64,000 bases of DNA from Breviolum minutum Mf 1.05b.01 (taxonomy: Eukaryota; Sar; Dinophyceae; Suessiales; Symbiodiniaceae): contig DF239087.1 of the NCBI GenBank assembly GCA_000507305.1, positions 279,234-343,233 on the forward strand, written 5' to 3'. Below are positions 13,030 through 24,893 of the stretch, one piece after another. The position numbers and the translations under genes are program-made. Each line of letters opens with the position of its first letter. Within the stretch, counting starts at the first letter, position 1. The notes under the pieces were generated by a model. The model was not told the origin of the DNA. It saw only the letters and a program-made list of their open reading frames with translations, and searched no databases.

Positions 13030-14566
13030 GAGTCCACCAAAAGCGCCTACCACACGGGGGGGAGACGCAACGAAGGCAACGAGCGAAGAGTAGAGAACTG
13101 AAGGGAAAGGTCACGCCGAACCACCAAAGGCACCCGAGGTCGCCACGAGAGCCCAGACAGAGCAAAGCGAGCCCCTAACTCAACAGCCGAGCCGCAAGAA
13201 GCAACAGCAGCACCTGGAACCAAATCACCTGCACGAAGGACAAAAGACACTGCCCGACGTCAGGTACGGAAAAGCGTGTACGCCGACGGAACACAACATA
13301 CGGCATCCTCATCGACACCCACACGCACCCACTAGCCAGATAACCCTGTAGCGCTGGTCCACTGATCTCTCAGCTGAACGGGAGGAGGCATAAAATCCAC
13401 GTGTACCTGATAACCGGAGAAGCTCAAGATGACGACTGTCGGGCACCTTCAGAAATCCGTGTAGATACTGCGCTTTGTCCTTAGAGCAACGCCTGCTTCG
13501 GTCGTAGAAGGCTACAGACCACACCTGTCTGAGGTACGCGGTAGCGTTAAAGCCAAGCACACGCAAGTACGACGCCAGGGACTCAAAGGTTTCCCATCAA
13601 GGTGCAATCCGTGGACGTATTGGTAACACCTGACTTGACTGTCTTCCCCAAGTGGTACGACACCTGAACATCACCCGTTTGAAACAACATGCATTGGAGA
13701 GCGGCCGGCTTACCGATAAGCCACACTGGAACCACCAACCCTGCCGCATTACCATTGTTTGGCAATCTCAAAGTCTGAGGGAGGCACACCTGTGAACAGC
13801 AGACCAGAAGCTTTAACAAATAAACTCCTGCCAGTGACCTCTCGGATATACTTTGCACCCTCAGCAAAATCACAAGTTGCTAATCCTGAGACTCCTTGGA
13901 AAAGATGCTCCACAGAGACCTGCGCAAGTTCCTGGCCGTTGGCGTGAAAGAAAGAAAAGTCCACCGCAACAGTAACTTGATCGTCTTTGACTGCAAGTCT
14001 TTCGGAAGCCTTCTGCCCACGAGTGCGAGTCTTCGGATCTTTGTACGTCGACCACGGATCACGAGCTTGCAGCGGATCAATCGGACGGTCCAAGTACTTA
14101 ACCAACACACTATCGATTGATTATTGTCAGTTTTCATGTGTCAAAATGGAGGATCCTCCATAACAGTAACATACCCAAGAGGAGCTGGATGAAGCTCCAG
14201 ATGTTTTGTCGTATCTGAAGTTGAATCGACTGATCTGATTCCAACCTTGTTCACTTGCAATTATTGTACGAACATAGAGAGGATTGTGTGCGACAGGAGA
14301 CACCATGTGGGCTCTCCTGAGACTTTTCATCGACACCGCGGTGATCACAAACCTCTGGAAGCTTCCTTCAAAGCCCCTGCTGCCGCATGTGCCGTTTTTT
14401 GGACACGTTGTGCGCATCTCAGCAACGCCTCTTCCTTTGACGTGGCTTCTGCCTCCAACTGTCCAATTAACTCGTCGCAAATTTGCATGCTCTCTGCAAG
14501 TTCCGATGCCACCTTGTCGACATCGACCTCTTCAACTCGGAGCCTTTCACCTGTTCTTCCTGCTTC
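13030..14566 (-). pseudogene. Decayed retroelement-like coding stretch
   Basis: This minus-strand block is richer in G+C than its flanks and has consecutive coding-like frames broken by stops and frame changes. Reading 14566 to 13030 there is first a helical, charged frame (DVDKVASELAESMQICDELI, then QLEAEATSKEEALLRCAQ) ending in a stop at 14345. Next comes VAVDFSFFHANGQELAQVSV with GLATCDFAEGAKYIREVTG (14108-13749). After a frame change comes GLVVPVWLIGKPAALQCMLF (to 13583). After another comes YLRVLGFNATAYLRQVWSVA with KDKAQYLHGFLKVPDS (13566-13309). The pattern resembles the non-catalytic part of a dinoflagellate retroelement polyprotein. I see no reverse transcriptase or integrase motif, so that identity is inference. 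It could also be a degraded host gene. Confidence 0.4.
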
Positions 14567-14608
14567 ATATTTACCTAACTTGAAAAAAAAACTGAAAAAA
14601 AAAGTTGA

Positions 14609-14729
14609 TACCCTCCGGAAGTTTAACAGTTCGCCCCTGGAAAATTACCCAAACCCAATAGGAAAGGCGAACGTCTTCCTTTCCCACCATTTTTCAGGGG
14701 TAAACTCGCTGTTTTCAACTTCGGGGTAT
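14609..14729. repeat. Foldback repeat family D, copy
   Basis: The ends are TACCCTCCGGAAGTTTAACA and CAACTTCGGGGTATG. Its inner block GTTCGCCCCTGGAAAATTAC...AATAGGAAAGGCGAACGTC recurs in reverse orientation at 19950-20003. Confidence 0.7.
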
Positions 14730-15443
14730 GTAAATTTTTTGGAATCAAAAATCCCGTGATATGCATGTCCCTTTGATATGATTTCTTAAGGATTCCAAGC
14801 ATTCAAGGGAACGAAGTTCAAAAACTTCGGCGTTTTCCAAACCTTCCATCTTTTTCCAGTTCTTCGGCCATTCTTTGGGCCTGGAAGGGTAACATTCGCT
14901 GCTTGTCACCCCCCGGGAGTCCCTCAAGGCCGAATAAAAAAGCCGTAGTTTTGATGAACCTGGTGAACCTAGTGGTGCCAATGAGATCTTACCCCTTTTG
15001 TTTCAAAAAAAAAAGGGAAAACTTCTAACTTCTCTATGTACAATTCTATATGATATGATTATGTATTATAAGATAGCTTATATAATAACCAAAAAAAAAC
15101 TCCTTTTCTTTGGGTCATCTTTTCTCGAGATCTTTTGTTGGGGGGGGTGTTTTCAGCAACGATTTTAAGTGTCAAAAACTCCATGTTGGAGGTTCCTCCC
15201 AAGGTCTCAGAAAACCTCCGGAGACACCAGAGTTGGGGTGTCCCTGCTTACCCCGGGCTTGGGGAGGTGCGCCTAAACCTTCATGGTGAGGGGATTTTGA
15301 GGGGATTCTTTCGAGGGGATTCCTCGAGCTTCCTATAATGGGCCCACAGATTTTCAGGAGACCTGTGACCAGTCCACTAGCTCCACCAAAATCATGTTTC
15401 AGAGATTTCAGCATTGATCTGGGTCAAACCATGATCCTTATCT

Positions 15444-15533
15444 GGTTGGTGGTTTCAACCCATCTGAAAAATATTAGTCAAGTTGGAAATCTTCCAACAA
15501 ATAGGGTGAAAGTAAAAAATATTTGAAACCACC
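15444..15533 (+). repeat. Foldback repeat family E, copy 2
   Basis: It reads from GTTGGTGGTTTCAACCC through AAAAATATTAGTCAAGTTGG to ATATTTGAAACCACC. The inverted ends match copy 1. Confidence 0.8.
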
Positions 15534-15757
15534 GGTCATGTCGATCGCACCGTGTTGGTGCCGTGACTCTTAGGCAAAGTATCCTTTCACTTGTCCTATG
15601 AGCACTACATGGGACTGCACAACAGATAGGTAAAACAAAACCACAACGCGACAACTGCAAGGCACACAGCCTGAAACAACTTGGTGTGAATTAGGAGTGG
15701 GAATTTGAGATTTTGTCGGTAGGGCAATTTGAAACCACCACCATAGTTATTTGAAAT

Positions 15758-15832
15758 AACCTCCCTGAAACTAACCATCTTCCAACCATGGATTCTCAGG
15801 CATAAACTCACTGTTAGTTTCAAGGAGGGTAG
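15758..15832. repeat. Foldback repeat family D, short copy
   Basis: The arms ACCTCCCTGAAACTAAC and GTTAGTTTCAAGGAGGGT form a near-perfect inverted repeat around a loop of about 40 nt. Confidence 0.75.
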
Positions 15833-15988
15833 TTTTCCGAAACTCAAACACGGTGAATAACTTTTACATATGAGTTTCACGAAACCCGGTGCGGAAGCTC
15901 CATTTGCTACCACCGAGATCGAATCAGTTCCATCAGACCATCAGAACACTACGAAAAAACTCCCCCCCGAAAACTAACATATCTATAT

Positions 15989-16076
15989 AGTTGGTGGTTA
16001 CGAACCAACCCAGTTGAAATGCATTTCCCCAATTTTGGGGGGTGAAATGTTATTTCAAAACCAAATGAAACCACCA
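15989..16076 (+). repeat. Foldback repeat family E, copy 3
   Basis: AGTTGGTGGTTACGAACC at the left and AAATGAAACCACCACT at the right, with TTGAAATGCATTTCCCC inside. Confidence 0.7.
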
Positions 16077-16659
16077 CTGAAATGGTTCCTTTTCAGATGA
16101 CATTGGTTCATTTTCGGGGATGGTTTTCACCCCAAAGACATTGGTCATCCGCAACCTGATTCACCCAACCGAAAAATTCAACTATTGGAACCTTCCCCTG
16201 TGAAACTCTACCGTTTTTCCCTCTGGTTTTTTGCTGAAAAAAAAATCGATCTCTGTCAACAACCTGAGGCATGATCCCGGCCTCCAGAACCAGTTTTGGC
16301 TGCCATTTGGGGGATGCAATGCAATATCCCTGGCGGGACAAAAAACAAAAAAACGCCTTGATCTACAGTAAGAATATTTTTCCGAAAAAGGTCCCTGATC
16401 AAAATTATCCCAGTAGTTTCAATAAGACTTTGTTGATATACACAGTCATGGTAGGATTCTTTTGTCCAAACAATCACTATGTTGGTGAAAAAAGCGATTG
16501 CATAAATCTTCCTACATGTTGAGGTTTCTCCACTGAAAATCACCAGGGGAATTTCTAAAAAAATCCCATCGACTCCGGATGACTCCACACAAAATCGACT
16601 CCGGAAACCTGGAAATCCGGCGTTTCGGCGTTTTTGTTGTAAGTTAATTTGGTGCTTCC

Positions 16660-16767
16660 ATACTGTTGATGGACAAAATCCTGCACTGCCTGGTATGGTT
16701 AAAACCCTATAAATAATGGGATAATCATCATCCTTGGTGGTGCAGGATTTTGTCCATCAACAGTATG
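16660..16767. repeat. Foldback repeat family B, copy 1
   Basis: The ends are TACTGTTGATGGACAAAATC and GATTTTGTCCATCAACAGTA, a 20-bp perfect inverted repeat. The interior has TAAAACCCTATAAATAATGG. Seven other copies occur in this window. Confidence 0.9.
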
Positions 16768-16934
16768 TTGTTTTTTGAACAAAGTATCCCACTTTTTGAG
16801 TCGCTGATTCTGAAACTCCAAAGGTTGGGGATACGTCGGGAAGATGTGACTCAGAACTCCCAAGTTCCCAAGGCCAGACCTGGTGTGTTTTTTGAAAGCC
16901 GTTGGAAATAATGGGACAAACTAGTTATCTTATC

Positions 16935-16982
16935 AACTGCTTGCCGGAGTTCAGCCATCAAAAAATTGTATGTTCGCCCCAC
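16935..16982 (-). CDS. Possible short exon, unrecognised
   Basis: This 48-nt minus-strand stretch sits between AGAAAG|GTGGGG and GTT|GATAAG (a GA donor). It encodes VGRTYNFLMAELRQAV. The frame is also open upstream (SHLEDLERK), so the exon may start earlier, near 17039. The content is helical and charged and looks coding. The family is unknown and the limits are tentative. Confidence 0.35.
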
Positions 16983-17064
16983 CTTTCTCTCCAAATCCTC
17001 GAGATGACTCGTGCGCAGCACGGCATTCATGGCATTCATCGGTCATTTCGGATCACTGGGGTGT

Positions 17065-17188
17065 TACTGTTGATGCTTCAGAAATCCGACCATCACCACC
17101 TGGGCTGTATATTTTATCTACTATCTATAAATAATGGGATAAAACTACTACCCTCAACTGGTGCAGGATTTCTGAAACATCAACAGTG
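17065..17188. repeat. Foldback repeat family B, copy 2
   Basis: TTACTGTTGATGCTTCAGAAAT at the left and ATTTCTGAAACATCAACAGT at the right, with CACCTGGGCTGTAT and AATAATGGGATAAAACTA inside. Confidence 0.85.
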
Positions 17189-17269
17189 TGACACACAAAA
17201 TTGTGGTGTTTTTTTCTTAGCTGCTGATCCGAAACATCTCAATTCCAGACATTTCGGAAAAACAGTACT

Positions 17270-17379
17270 TACCCTCTGGTAAACTAACATCTCTGGCTGG
17301 AAAATCACCATTTTTGATATTAATTACATCTTCAAGCCGGGTCCCTTTTCCATTTAGCTATCTTAGTTTACCAGAGTGG
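17270..17379. repeat. Foldback repeat family D, copy
   Basis: The ends CCCTCTGGTAAACTAACAT and TTAGTTTACCAGAGTGG are inverted copies. A close relative lies at 54476-54602. Confidence 0.8.
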
Positions 17380-19123
17380 ACAGACGTTTTTATATGTGGC
17401 GTTTGTTTCACGATTCTTTCAAACCGGGAAATCGAAATCCAGGTGCACTTGCAAGAAGTCCTGCATCTGCCTGGGATACATTAGAAAAACACACGGTACC
17501 GAGAAAAGTGCTGCAAAAAATCTTTGTTCCAACAATTTTGAGTTTGGTTCCAACTGGAAACACTCAAAAAAGGACACAAACAAACGTTCCGGAATGGCCT
17601 AAGAAAACGTTGCAATCTGCTTTGATTCAATGGTCCATATCCCATGGTTTTGTTGCGCTTGTTTCTTTTAATCCGTTGAAAAATGTGTCTCATCAAACCT
17701 GAATGCTGCAAGTGAATTGGAAGGAATGGGTGCTAAGTCCGGGACAAAAATACCGTTTTATATGCAGGTAAGACATGTGCATTGTTTGTCCTGTGCGTGA
17801 AAAAAAGGCAAACATGATACTTTGCATGATCTCGCTACGGGTGAAAGTACAAAAAAACAAAAACAAAAAAAGTGTGACAATGTGTATATTTTGGACCATT
17901 TTTGACAAATATCAAATATATATGAAGAAAAAAAAGAAACACCTTAAAGTCTCCAAGCGAATTCGACTCTACGTCTACTTTTTTTTTAGGATTTGTGGAT
18001 TTTTGGTCATCTGAAATCACAAGAAGAATTTGACTCGCAAAGTGTTTCTGGGGTACCCCCTTTTTGGTTTGGAATCCAGGATCAACTTTGATGTTGGTAA
18101 GCGAATGAAAGTTGCCATTCGCCCAATAAAATACTAGGAGCCTCTTGTTTCTTTGTATACTAGTTAATGGCAACAAGATGTCCACCATTTCACGGATTTT
18201 TTATATATGTTAAAAAAAAAAAATAATTGGAACTAGCCATGTTTGTTGACTGGAAAAATTGACTTCTTTCCATGGCCTAGCCTCCTTTTTTCGCACTTGG
18301 TGAGGGTGCGCGATGGAAATTACGGGGCTGAGCTCATCAAGAAATCCTCTGAGATAACTCAAGGAGCAAAACTATAGCAGAGGGAGCCCCGAAAGAATGG
18401 CACTTGTTCAACTTCCAAGTGAGTCCAACTTCGAAGTGTTTCACAAAAAAAGTTGTACTTGGCTGTTCCATAGAGGTTCAAATCTCCAATAGAAAAGCAC
18501 TCATCTTTGGTCAAAAGACTCTGAGCAAACATCTCTAAAAACCTCTCTAAAAAAATTCATCCGTAGCTTTCTATGGCGGGTTTTCATGATGGGACTTCAA
18601 TCTATTCCAATCATCCCAGATGGTGAAGCCACTTAATTTGTATGGTGATGTGGTGAATCCACTCGTTTCAATATATCAAAAGCTGATATGGTATGGCTCA
18701 AAACGTAGATACATTAGTACGTTTCCATTTGACGAGATCTACGGCCACATCGCCATATCAAATATTGAGAAGCGCCTAGCAAGTAACAACTGGCCTACTT
18801 GGATGGTGGCAACCCCCTTCAGGAATCTTTAGTGAAATTACCTTCGCAGCTGTTGTGATTAAAACACGGTGTATAACTCGAAAAATCAACAAGTTTACAT
18901 AAAAGATCGTCAGTTCTTTCTTATAATCATCCTGCGACATTTGTTATATATACAAGTTTTTTTTTTCCTACGAAAAATGCTCTGCAAAAGGTTTAGGGCA
19001 ATGCTCCCCCAGCATCCCCAGCACTCAAAGTGGCGTCGGCCGTTGGAACGGCAACCCGCCACCCCTCGGCCCAACTTCTTGTCGGGATGCAATGGATGAA
19101 TGCAAATCTTCCATGTTTGAGAA
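17380..19123. other. No gene recognised
   Basis: A plus-strand frame of about 108 codons opens at 17376, but it has no family motif and no clear splice limits. The rest is A/T-rich sequence with A-runs. I see nothing else that I can support. Confidence 0.35.
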
Positions 19124-19241
19124 CATACTGTTGGTTCAGAAATCCGGCAAAACAGCTAATATGTGGGTTATCCCATGATTTATAAGTTTACAAGGTTTAT
19201 ACATGCCAGGTGGTTAACCGGATTTCTTCCATCAATAGTAT
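19124..19241. repeat. Foldback repeat family B, copy 3
   Basis: ATACTGTTGGTTCAGAAATCCGG at the left and CCGGATTTCTTCCATCAATAGTAT at the right, with GGTTATCCCATGATTTATAA inside. Confidence 0.8.
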
Positions 19242-19733
19242 TGCTATCTTATGGCAATTGAATACTGATGAATCCCATTTCTATGGTGATGAATCAAATG
19301 CTACGGTGATGACTACCATGAATCATTCTTAAACGAATTCCAATCAAACAAATTCGGATAGAAAAACTTCACCTTTAGGAATTGGGTCTACAAAATTACA
19401 TGCCACTGCGAGCAATGTGTGCGTATGTGAATGAGAGATGGTCAGACACCATCTGCAATGAATCTAGTGAATCCTTACATAGTCGTAAAGGGTTATCTTA
19501 CCCTGCCTACACTCTCAGAACTTAGATCCTGCTGATGGAAAAAAATATCCATGTGGGATGATGTTCATCCTACATCTGAAATTGCTCCTTTCCTTTTCCG
19601 CTAGCATCCTTTTGCAGGGGCAGTTTTTGGGAAGGTGGTAGTGGTGGTATAATATGTATACGGATTTCTTTCTCAACCTTCCTTCTACAAAAGGGCAAAC
19701 ATATGAAGTCGTGCTGAAAGCCGTACTACACAT

Positions 19734-19867
19734 CTCATCTTCGTCTTCAAGCTGCTCCATCTTCATCCCCGAAATCGCATCGTTCAATCGTTTCGCATCG
19801 GTGGAACCATCGCCGCCGTTTTCGGAGGTCCATTCATCGGCAAAATCGTCCAAGTCGTCACGTGCAT
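19734..19867 (-). CDS. Acidic exon, unrecognised protein
   Basis: This minus-strand frame encodes a very acidic, low-complexity segment: DARDDLDDFADEWTSENGGD, then DAKRLNDAISGMKMEQ and EDEDEM. The likely acceptor is CACGAAG|ATGCAC, which lacks the usual G after AG. The 3' limit is not clear, and the frame stays open a further 200 nt. The composition is typical of soluble eukaryotic proteins. The opposite strand also reads as a hydrophobic frame (FRIGGTIAAVFGGPFIGKIV), so the strand call rests on composition alone. The family is unknown. It may be a late exon of the WD40 gene. Confidence 0.45.
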
Positions 19868-19949
19868 CTTCGTGGCATTGAAGGGAAATGGCGAAGGAAA
19901 AAAAAACTCAAAGTTTTTCGACCGTTGCGCACCCGGAAGTGGTTGGAAG

Positions 19950-20003
19950 ACGTTCGCCTTTCCTATTGGGTTTCGGTAACTTTTCAGGGGCGAACTGTTA
20001 AAG
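19950..20003 (-). repeat. Truncated family D copy, reverse orientation
   Basis: GACGTTCGCCTTTCCTATTGGGTTTCGGTAACTTTTCAGGGG-type sequence followed by CGAACTGTTAAA. It is the reverse complement of the left half of the copy at 14609-14729. Confidence 0.65.
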
Positions 20004-21371
20004 GCGGCTGAAGCAAATGGAAAGGTACAAAGCTCCAAAGAACTCTATGACTCGTTGAAAAGTCGTTTTGTCACATTCAGGGAAGGCAGCACCTTTCTTC
20101 GGGTAACACTTCGACCTTTTTAAAGGAATCATCTTCACCTAACAAAAGCGAATGTTCACAAAGGTTTTTGAAATAATCTTCACTACAGAATTTCAAGAAA
20201 AAGGAGGCAAAAAACAATCAACGAAAGGAAGCGTTTTTCGAAATCCTGAAAATTTACAAAAAGGAAGAAAGCCTCCAATCGATCTGTTCATGGAATCCGT
20301 GGATAAAAACTTGGGAATCCCCTGAAAGCTCAAGGTATCGAAACAACGATGCCGATGTGAAAAACTGATCCCTCAACGTTTGTTGTGGAGGGTTTAGGTT
20401 TCCATTCCCAACAGCGAGAAGAGTTATGAAAACAAAAATCCATTGCAAAAACACGATATTTGTGGAAAGCTGCCACCAGAACATTCCAGAATTACCTTCC
20501 ATCGTAACTTCAAAAGTTTAGATTTAGTCGATTTGGTAGCTATTCAAAAGAAGATCCTGATAATGGTTTCTGTTCATCCAGGTAGTTGTTCATTTGTTTA
20601 AGCGGCCAATCTTACAAAAACATTGGATGAAATGATCACGGGAGCCTCATCTTGGAACTCGCCATACCGATGTGGACACCTCGGGCGAATGACAAACGCG
20701 TCGGCCTCTCAAACGTCTCCCGACATCTCTCAAAAACCTTTGGTTGGCATCGTCTGGGACTGCTCACCTGACTCCAGGTCGGCCCAATCTCATCCTAAAA
20801 CCCTATCTCAAAAGGTCACTCGTGACTTAGGATTGACTCGAAAAAGGTGAAATTCCCCAGACACCGCATTTTTTTTTATGTTTTCAACGTACGGAAAAAA
20901 AAACAGGTGTATATTAAGTTGGGCTGTGAAAAAGGGAGTACCTAAGGGTTTTGTTTCTTCTTTCAAGGTCAGTGAAACCGGTATCAAATGTTCATGCGTC
21001 TGTTTGTGGAAAGACAAGTAACCTCAAAGAAAACTAAGACACGGAACCCAAAAGTGCATGGTACAGAAATGGCTGCCCTTCTGAAGCAAAAGGCATTAAT
21101 TGTTCCAGCCGTTGAGAGTATCTAGAATCTATATTCATTATCCTTTTCCAAGGTGTTCAATTTTCAGGTTCGTTCAGGAGTGCATCTCAGGAAAAGGAGC
21201 AAATTCCAAGTTTGTCCAGAGGGAAAATTCTCTCACCCAATGACCATGATTGAAACCATCGGACATGGATTGTTCAAGCAAGACCTGATTTTTTCTTCAT
21301 GTACATCGGGATGAAGCTCGGCTACTTAAAGGCTTAAGTGCAGAACTGTGGCTTCAGGGGACAGTTAGACG
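20004..21371. other. No gene recognised
   Basis: A plus-strand frame at 20623-20850 is somewhat richer in G+C (GIVWDCSPDSRSAQSHPK), but no acceptor or donor pair or motif supports it. I see nothing else. Confidence 0.35.
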
Positions 21372-21484
21372 TTACCAACGTACCCCCATGGAAAATTCCA
21401 GCGGGTATTTATGGGTCATAATCTCCAAGAACCCCTAGAGAACACAATAAATATCATGGGTACACGTACGTTAGGGGTACACCC
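21372..21484. repeat. Inverted repeat family F, copy 1
   Basis: The arms ACCAACGTACCCCCATGG and GTACACGTACGTTAGGGGTA flank TATTTATGGGTCATAATC. Relatives lie at 28280-28411 and, in part, at 58735-58802. Confidence 0.65.
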
Positions 21485-21581
21485 AAGTGTCCCTCGATGG
21501 ATTCCGATCTGAACACCATCGCGACTATGGATGTAACCAATCGACAAGATTCTTCATTACCAACATAACACAACAACTAAT

Positions 21582-21659
21582 CTAGTTGGTGGTTTCAACC
21601 CATTTGAAAATATTAGTCTTTGGAAATGGGTGAAAATAATACATGTTTGAAACCACCAC
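21582..21659 (+). repeat. Foldback repeat family E, copy 4
   Basis: AGTTGGTGGTTTCAACCCATTTG at the left and GTTTGAAACCACCACC at the right. Confidence 0.8.
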
Positions 21660-21967
21660 CTCGTAATGTTTGTAACGAATGTCCCCCTCAAAATATCATC
21701 TTTTCAAAAATATCTGCGTGCAAGAACACTTTTAATGTCACTGGAAAAGCGGGTGATGTTGAAAACTCTTCCCAGGAGGGACAGATTATACAAAACAACC
21801 AGGAATTCTTTTGTTGATGTTGTTTCATTGCTCACGTATTGAAACGCCGCCATGTCCCAGACAATGGGAGATGTCAAATTCGGAATCCGATGGCCCTTCA
21901 TCTTGGTTTTGGGTGAAGAGTTAGTTGACTTACTCAGCCCCCCTTTTTTTCTGCAAGTTCAAGGCTG

Positions 21968-22603
21968 TTGAAAGATCCTTCAAGGCTTTTGAAACGCTTC
22001 ACCCTCCAAGTAAAAGGCACGACTGACGTGTTTTTTTCAACAGCCACACCCAGGGTGTACGAGTGCACGCAGAAATCGTATCAACTTGAGAAAAACATGT
22101 TTCAAATCATAATCAAACGAAAGCAGTGGCAACCAAAAAACCCTGAAAGTGATTCTTGTTGGTTTGTGTTTCACATCGAAAAGTTGAAAACCCGCGAAAA
22201 AGTGGTGATTCTCTTCAAGACCTTGTGCCATGAGAACCATCAACGCGTCGTTCTTTTGGGCAAACGATGCTAAAATCATCGATTTTTTTTCTCCATGCCA
22301 ATCAAATCGAAACAAAATGACAAAAAAAAACATGTTGTGCCAATCCAAACCTACAGATGTCCAACTCCAAAAGGTAGAACAATTTCCATGAAAAAGTCGA
22401 CCACCAAAAAAACCCTTTCGTATGGGGTGCTCGTGGGTGTTTTCCTTGATTTCTGTTGTCGTCAAACTAAAAAAACACTGCGAAAAACCACGGTGAATCT
22501 TCAAAACCATTTGGTCATCTGCCCGGCAGTGAAAACTCATCAAACCACAGAAAAGCGACTTCGTAAAAGCGTGGCTACGAGCGGAGTCTTTGTCGATTTT
22601 TGA
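21968..22603. other. Long open stretch on both strands, not assigned
   Basis: The minus strand is open for 198 codons (22633 to 22037). The plus strand is open in two pieces (21968-22273 and 22295-22603) separated by one stop. Neither has a recognisable motif. The plus reading is lysine-rich (MPIKSKQNDKKKHVVPIQTY) and the minus reading is phenylalanine-rich, as expected for a shadow of a lysine-rich strand. It may be a decayed gene or mobile-element remnant. Confidence 0.25.
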
Positions 22604-22649
22604 AGGTGTTGAAAGTTGTTCAGCAATGTTCATGTGTGTGTGTGTGTTT

Positions 22650-24692
22650 TTTTTTGATATACATGGATCTAACTACAAGAAAAGTTACCTCCGCCCTGGG
22701 CAAAGTACTACACTGACACCTCCCCTCTCTCAAAAATTCATGGAGATTGTGAAATGGTCCATGATAGGAATGCCTATCTCAACCCATTGTCGGATAAAAT
22801 CCGGCTACATGACCATGCCTACGAAATACTTCTGGTTTTGATCATCCCATCACTGGGTGGACTGGATAGGCATCGAGTCCATGAACCGCTTCCGATGAAG
22901 TTTAAGAGCTAGAAACCCTTGTAGTCATGAGTCCGACCCGTCTGGAAAAACACAGATTTGCAAGTTGGAAAATTCGTCATTCTCTTCACTTGAACCAACC
23001 CTTTCAACTTGAGTAGTAAAAGTTCATTCCCGAGTTTCACTTTTACCAGAAGTTCAAGGGGTAACTTCAAAATTGAAAGATCATTCATCTCTCATGGTCA
23101 ACCAACCTATCTTACTGTGCCAAAACTTTCGGATTCTTTCGACATGTTGGTTGGGTGTTGGTTGGTTTGGAAAATTCATCGCTTGGGCTTTTTAAGAATG
23201 GGAAAACAGGGTTGTAGATTTGGCCCGAAAAATCAAAGCCAAACCCTGAAAACCAATATGTAGATCTGGCTTGGTACGGTCTGTGGCCTTGTTTCCGAAA
23301 ATGTATAGGGGACAAATGTGCAACCTTGGAAAATTTAGAAGGAAAAACAAATTCAGCTTGTTTTTGCATAGCTGATTTTTTGAAATCCCATGGGTGTTTC
23401 GACAAGGATCAAACAAACAACTTTGGTTGAAGCATTCATAGATGCTAGCGTCTTTCAAAACAAACATAAATTTTATACATACAATTGGGTGTGGCCCCAT
23501 GCCAGTAACAGTGACCACCAGGATTAGTAAAACATTTTTAGTAGGGGATCTCAACCTAAACCTTCATTTAGGGCCCCACCCGAAACAAACAGGCCAAAAT
23601 CATGTTGCAAATGTTGAAAACCTCACGTTCGAAACATCTGTTGCCTTCGGGCATGGAAATCCTATCGTTTATTTTCAGCCTGGTTGGTTGGTGAATTTGT
23701 TCTTGACCCGGCACTTCAGTAGGGGTTTGAATAAAAATGCTAGGCATATTCTTAGGATGAAATTTCTTGAAATTAGGTCATTTACTAAGGATCCAACGGA
23801 TCCAATTACCATTACCATTCATCGATTCATCACTATCTGAATCTGTGATCTTGAAGATTCTGGACTTCTGAATCGCTCATTTTGGTAGGAGAATACTGCA
23901 TCCCTGGCAACCCTAATCGCTCCCCCAATATCACAGGGTTTTTTATCTAACCACGATGTGTTTGACATCGGACATCACCAAATCCTAACATGCTATGATG
24001 ACATTGCACCCAGCAATGTAGCCATTCGCCTATGGAAACCGCCCCGTTGAAATCAACCTCCAAACTGCTGCCCTACAGCTCCAAACCCGCCCAGCGTATT
24101 GAAAAAGAGACATTCCGTGTATCACCATTGTTTCATCACAAACATGTTCTGTTTCTAATTCGGTGTTTTAGCTCACGTTTTGGGAGTGTTTAGATGTGCA
24201 CAGGCTTTTGACTATGATAAGCATAATATATGAGAATACATGTGTTCCACCGGTAGGATGACCAGGATGCAAACCTGAAAAAGTGGATGTGTACCTTCAA
24301 ATCCTCAAATTCTCACATCCTCAGAAAAGGTATAGATGGTTTTTCCCTATGCCCTATTGGGTGTGGGACCCCCTCTGGTAAATGAAGATCTAGATCTATA
24401 TATAGAGATCCCCTACTGAAAATGTAATGATTCTGGTGGGCACTGTTCATGGGGGGGAGGCCACACCCCGTATTTCTACATATATAGAATATATAGAGAT
24501 ATCTGATATTTGCAAACCTAGAGCCCCAGTGACCTCTAGTTTTGAAGGTCAACCCCCCAAAACAAGGGTCATTTGGGTTCAGAGTATATACAATTTTCAA
24601 AGTAAAATCCTTTAGAAAAGCATTCAAAAACATCTGAATGAGCCTACAGACGTTTTCCTTAAATTCCAAAAAAAAATACTAGCGCCTCAGAC
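22650..24692. other. No gene recognised; one dispersed repeat
   Basis: Apart from the family H repeat at 23205-23340 I see nothing with exon limits. AT-rich microsatellite-like runs occur near 24395-24500. Confidence 0.35.
23205..23340 (+). repeat. Dispersed repeat family H, copy 1
   Basis: GGGTTGTAGATTTGGC, CGAAAAATCAAAGCCAAACCC, ACCAATATGTAGATC, TTTCCGAAAATGTATAGGGG and CAACCTTGGAAAATTTAG occur here. All recur in order at 30515-30640. The ends (GTTGCAGATTT / AAATCTGCAAC in the second copy) are inverted. Confidence 0.8.
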
Positions 24693-24755
24693 TTTCCCGC
24701 TGAGCTGCAGAGCGAGTTTCGGGATTTCCAGGATTTCTTCAAGCTCCACACGCAT
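24693..24755 (-). CDS. Probable exon, helical segment downstream of the WD40 repeats
   Basis: This 63-nt minus-strand exon runs from GCAAAAG|ATGCGT (phase 0) to GGGAAA|GTCTGA (GT donor, phase 0). It encodes MRVELEEILEIPKLALQLSG plus K, which looks like an amphipathic helix. Its phase fits the preceding exon at 24894-25029. The base after the acceptor is A rather than the usual G, which lowers confidence. Confidence 0.45.
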
Positions 24756-24893
24756 CTTTTGCAGGTGGAGAAAAAGCTACCCTTTTTTTTCCGTGGAGAT
24801 TTCTACACCCCAATGATCAACACCACAACAACCGCCAAAGGTTTTCTTTGACAATAAAAGTCTTTTCAACGAAAAAGTTCAACCTGCATATAC

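Noticed and set aside
22037-22633. 198-codon minus-strand open frame
   Set aside because: Phenylalanine-rich composition is what the opposite of a lysine-rich, A-rich strand gives. There is no motif, and the plus strand is nearly open as well.
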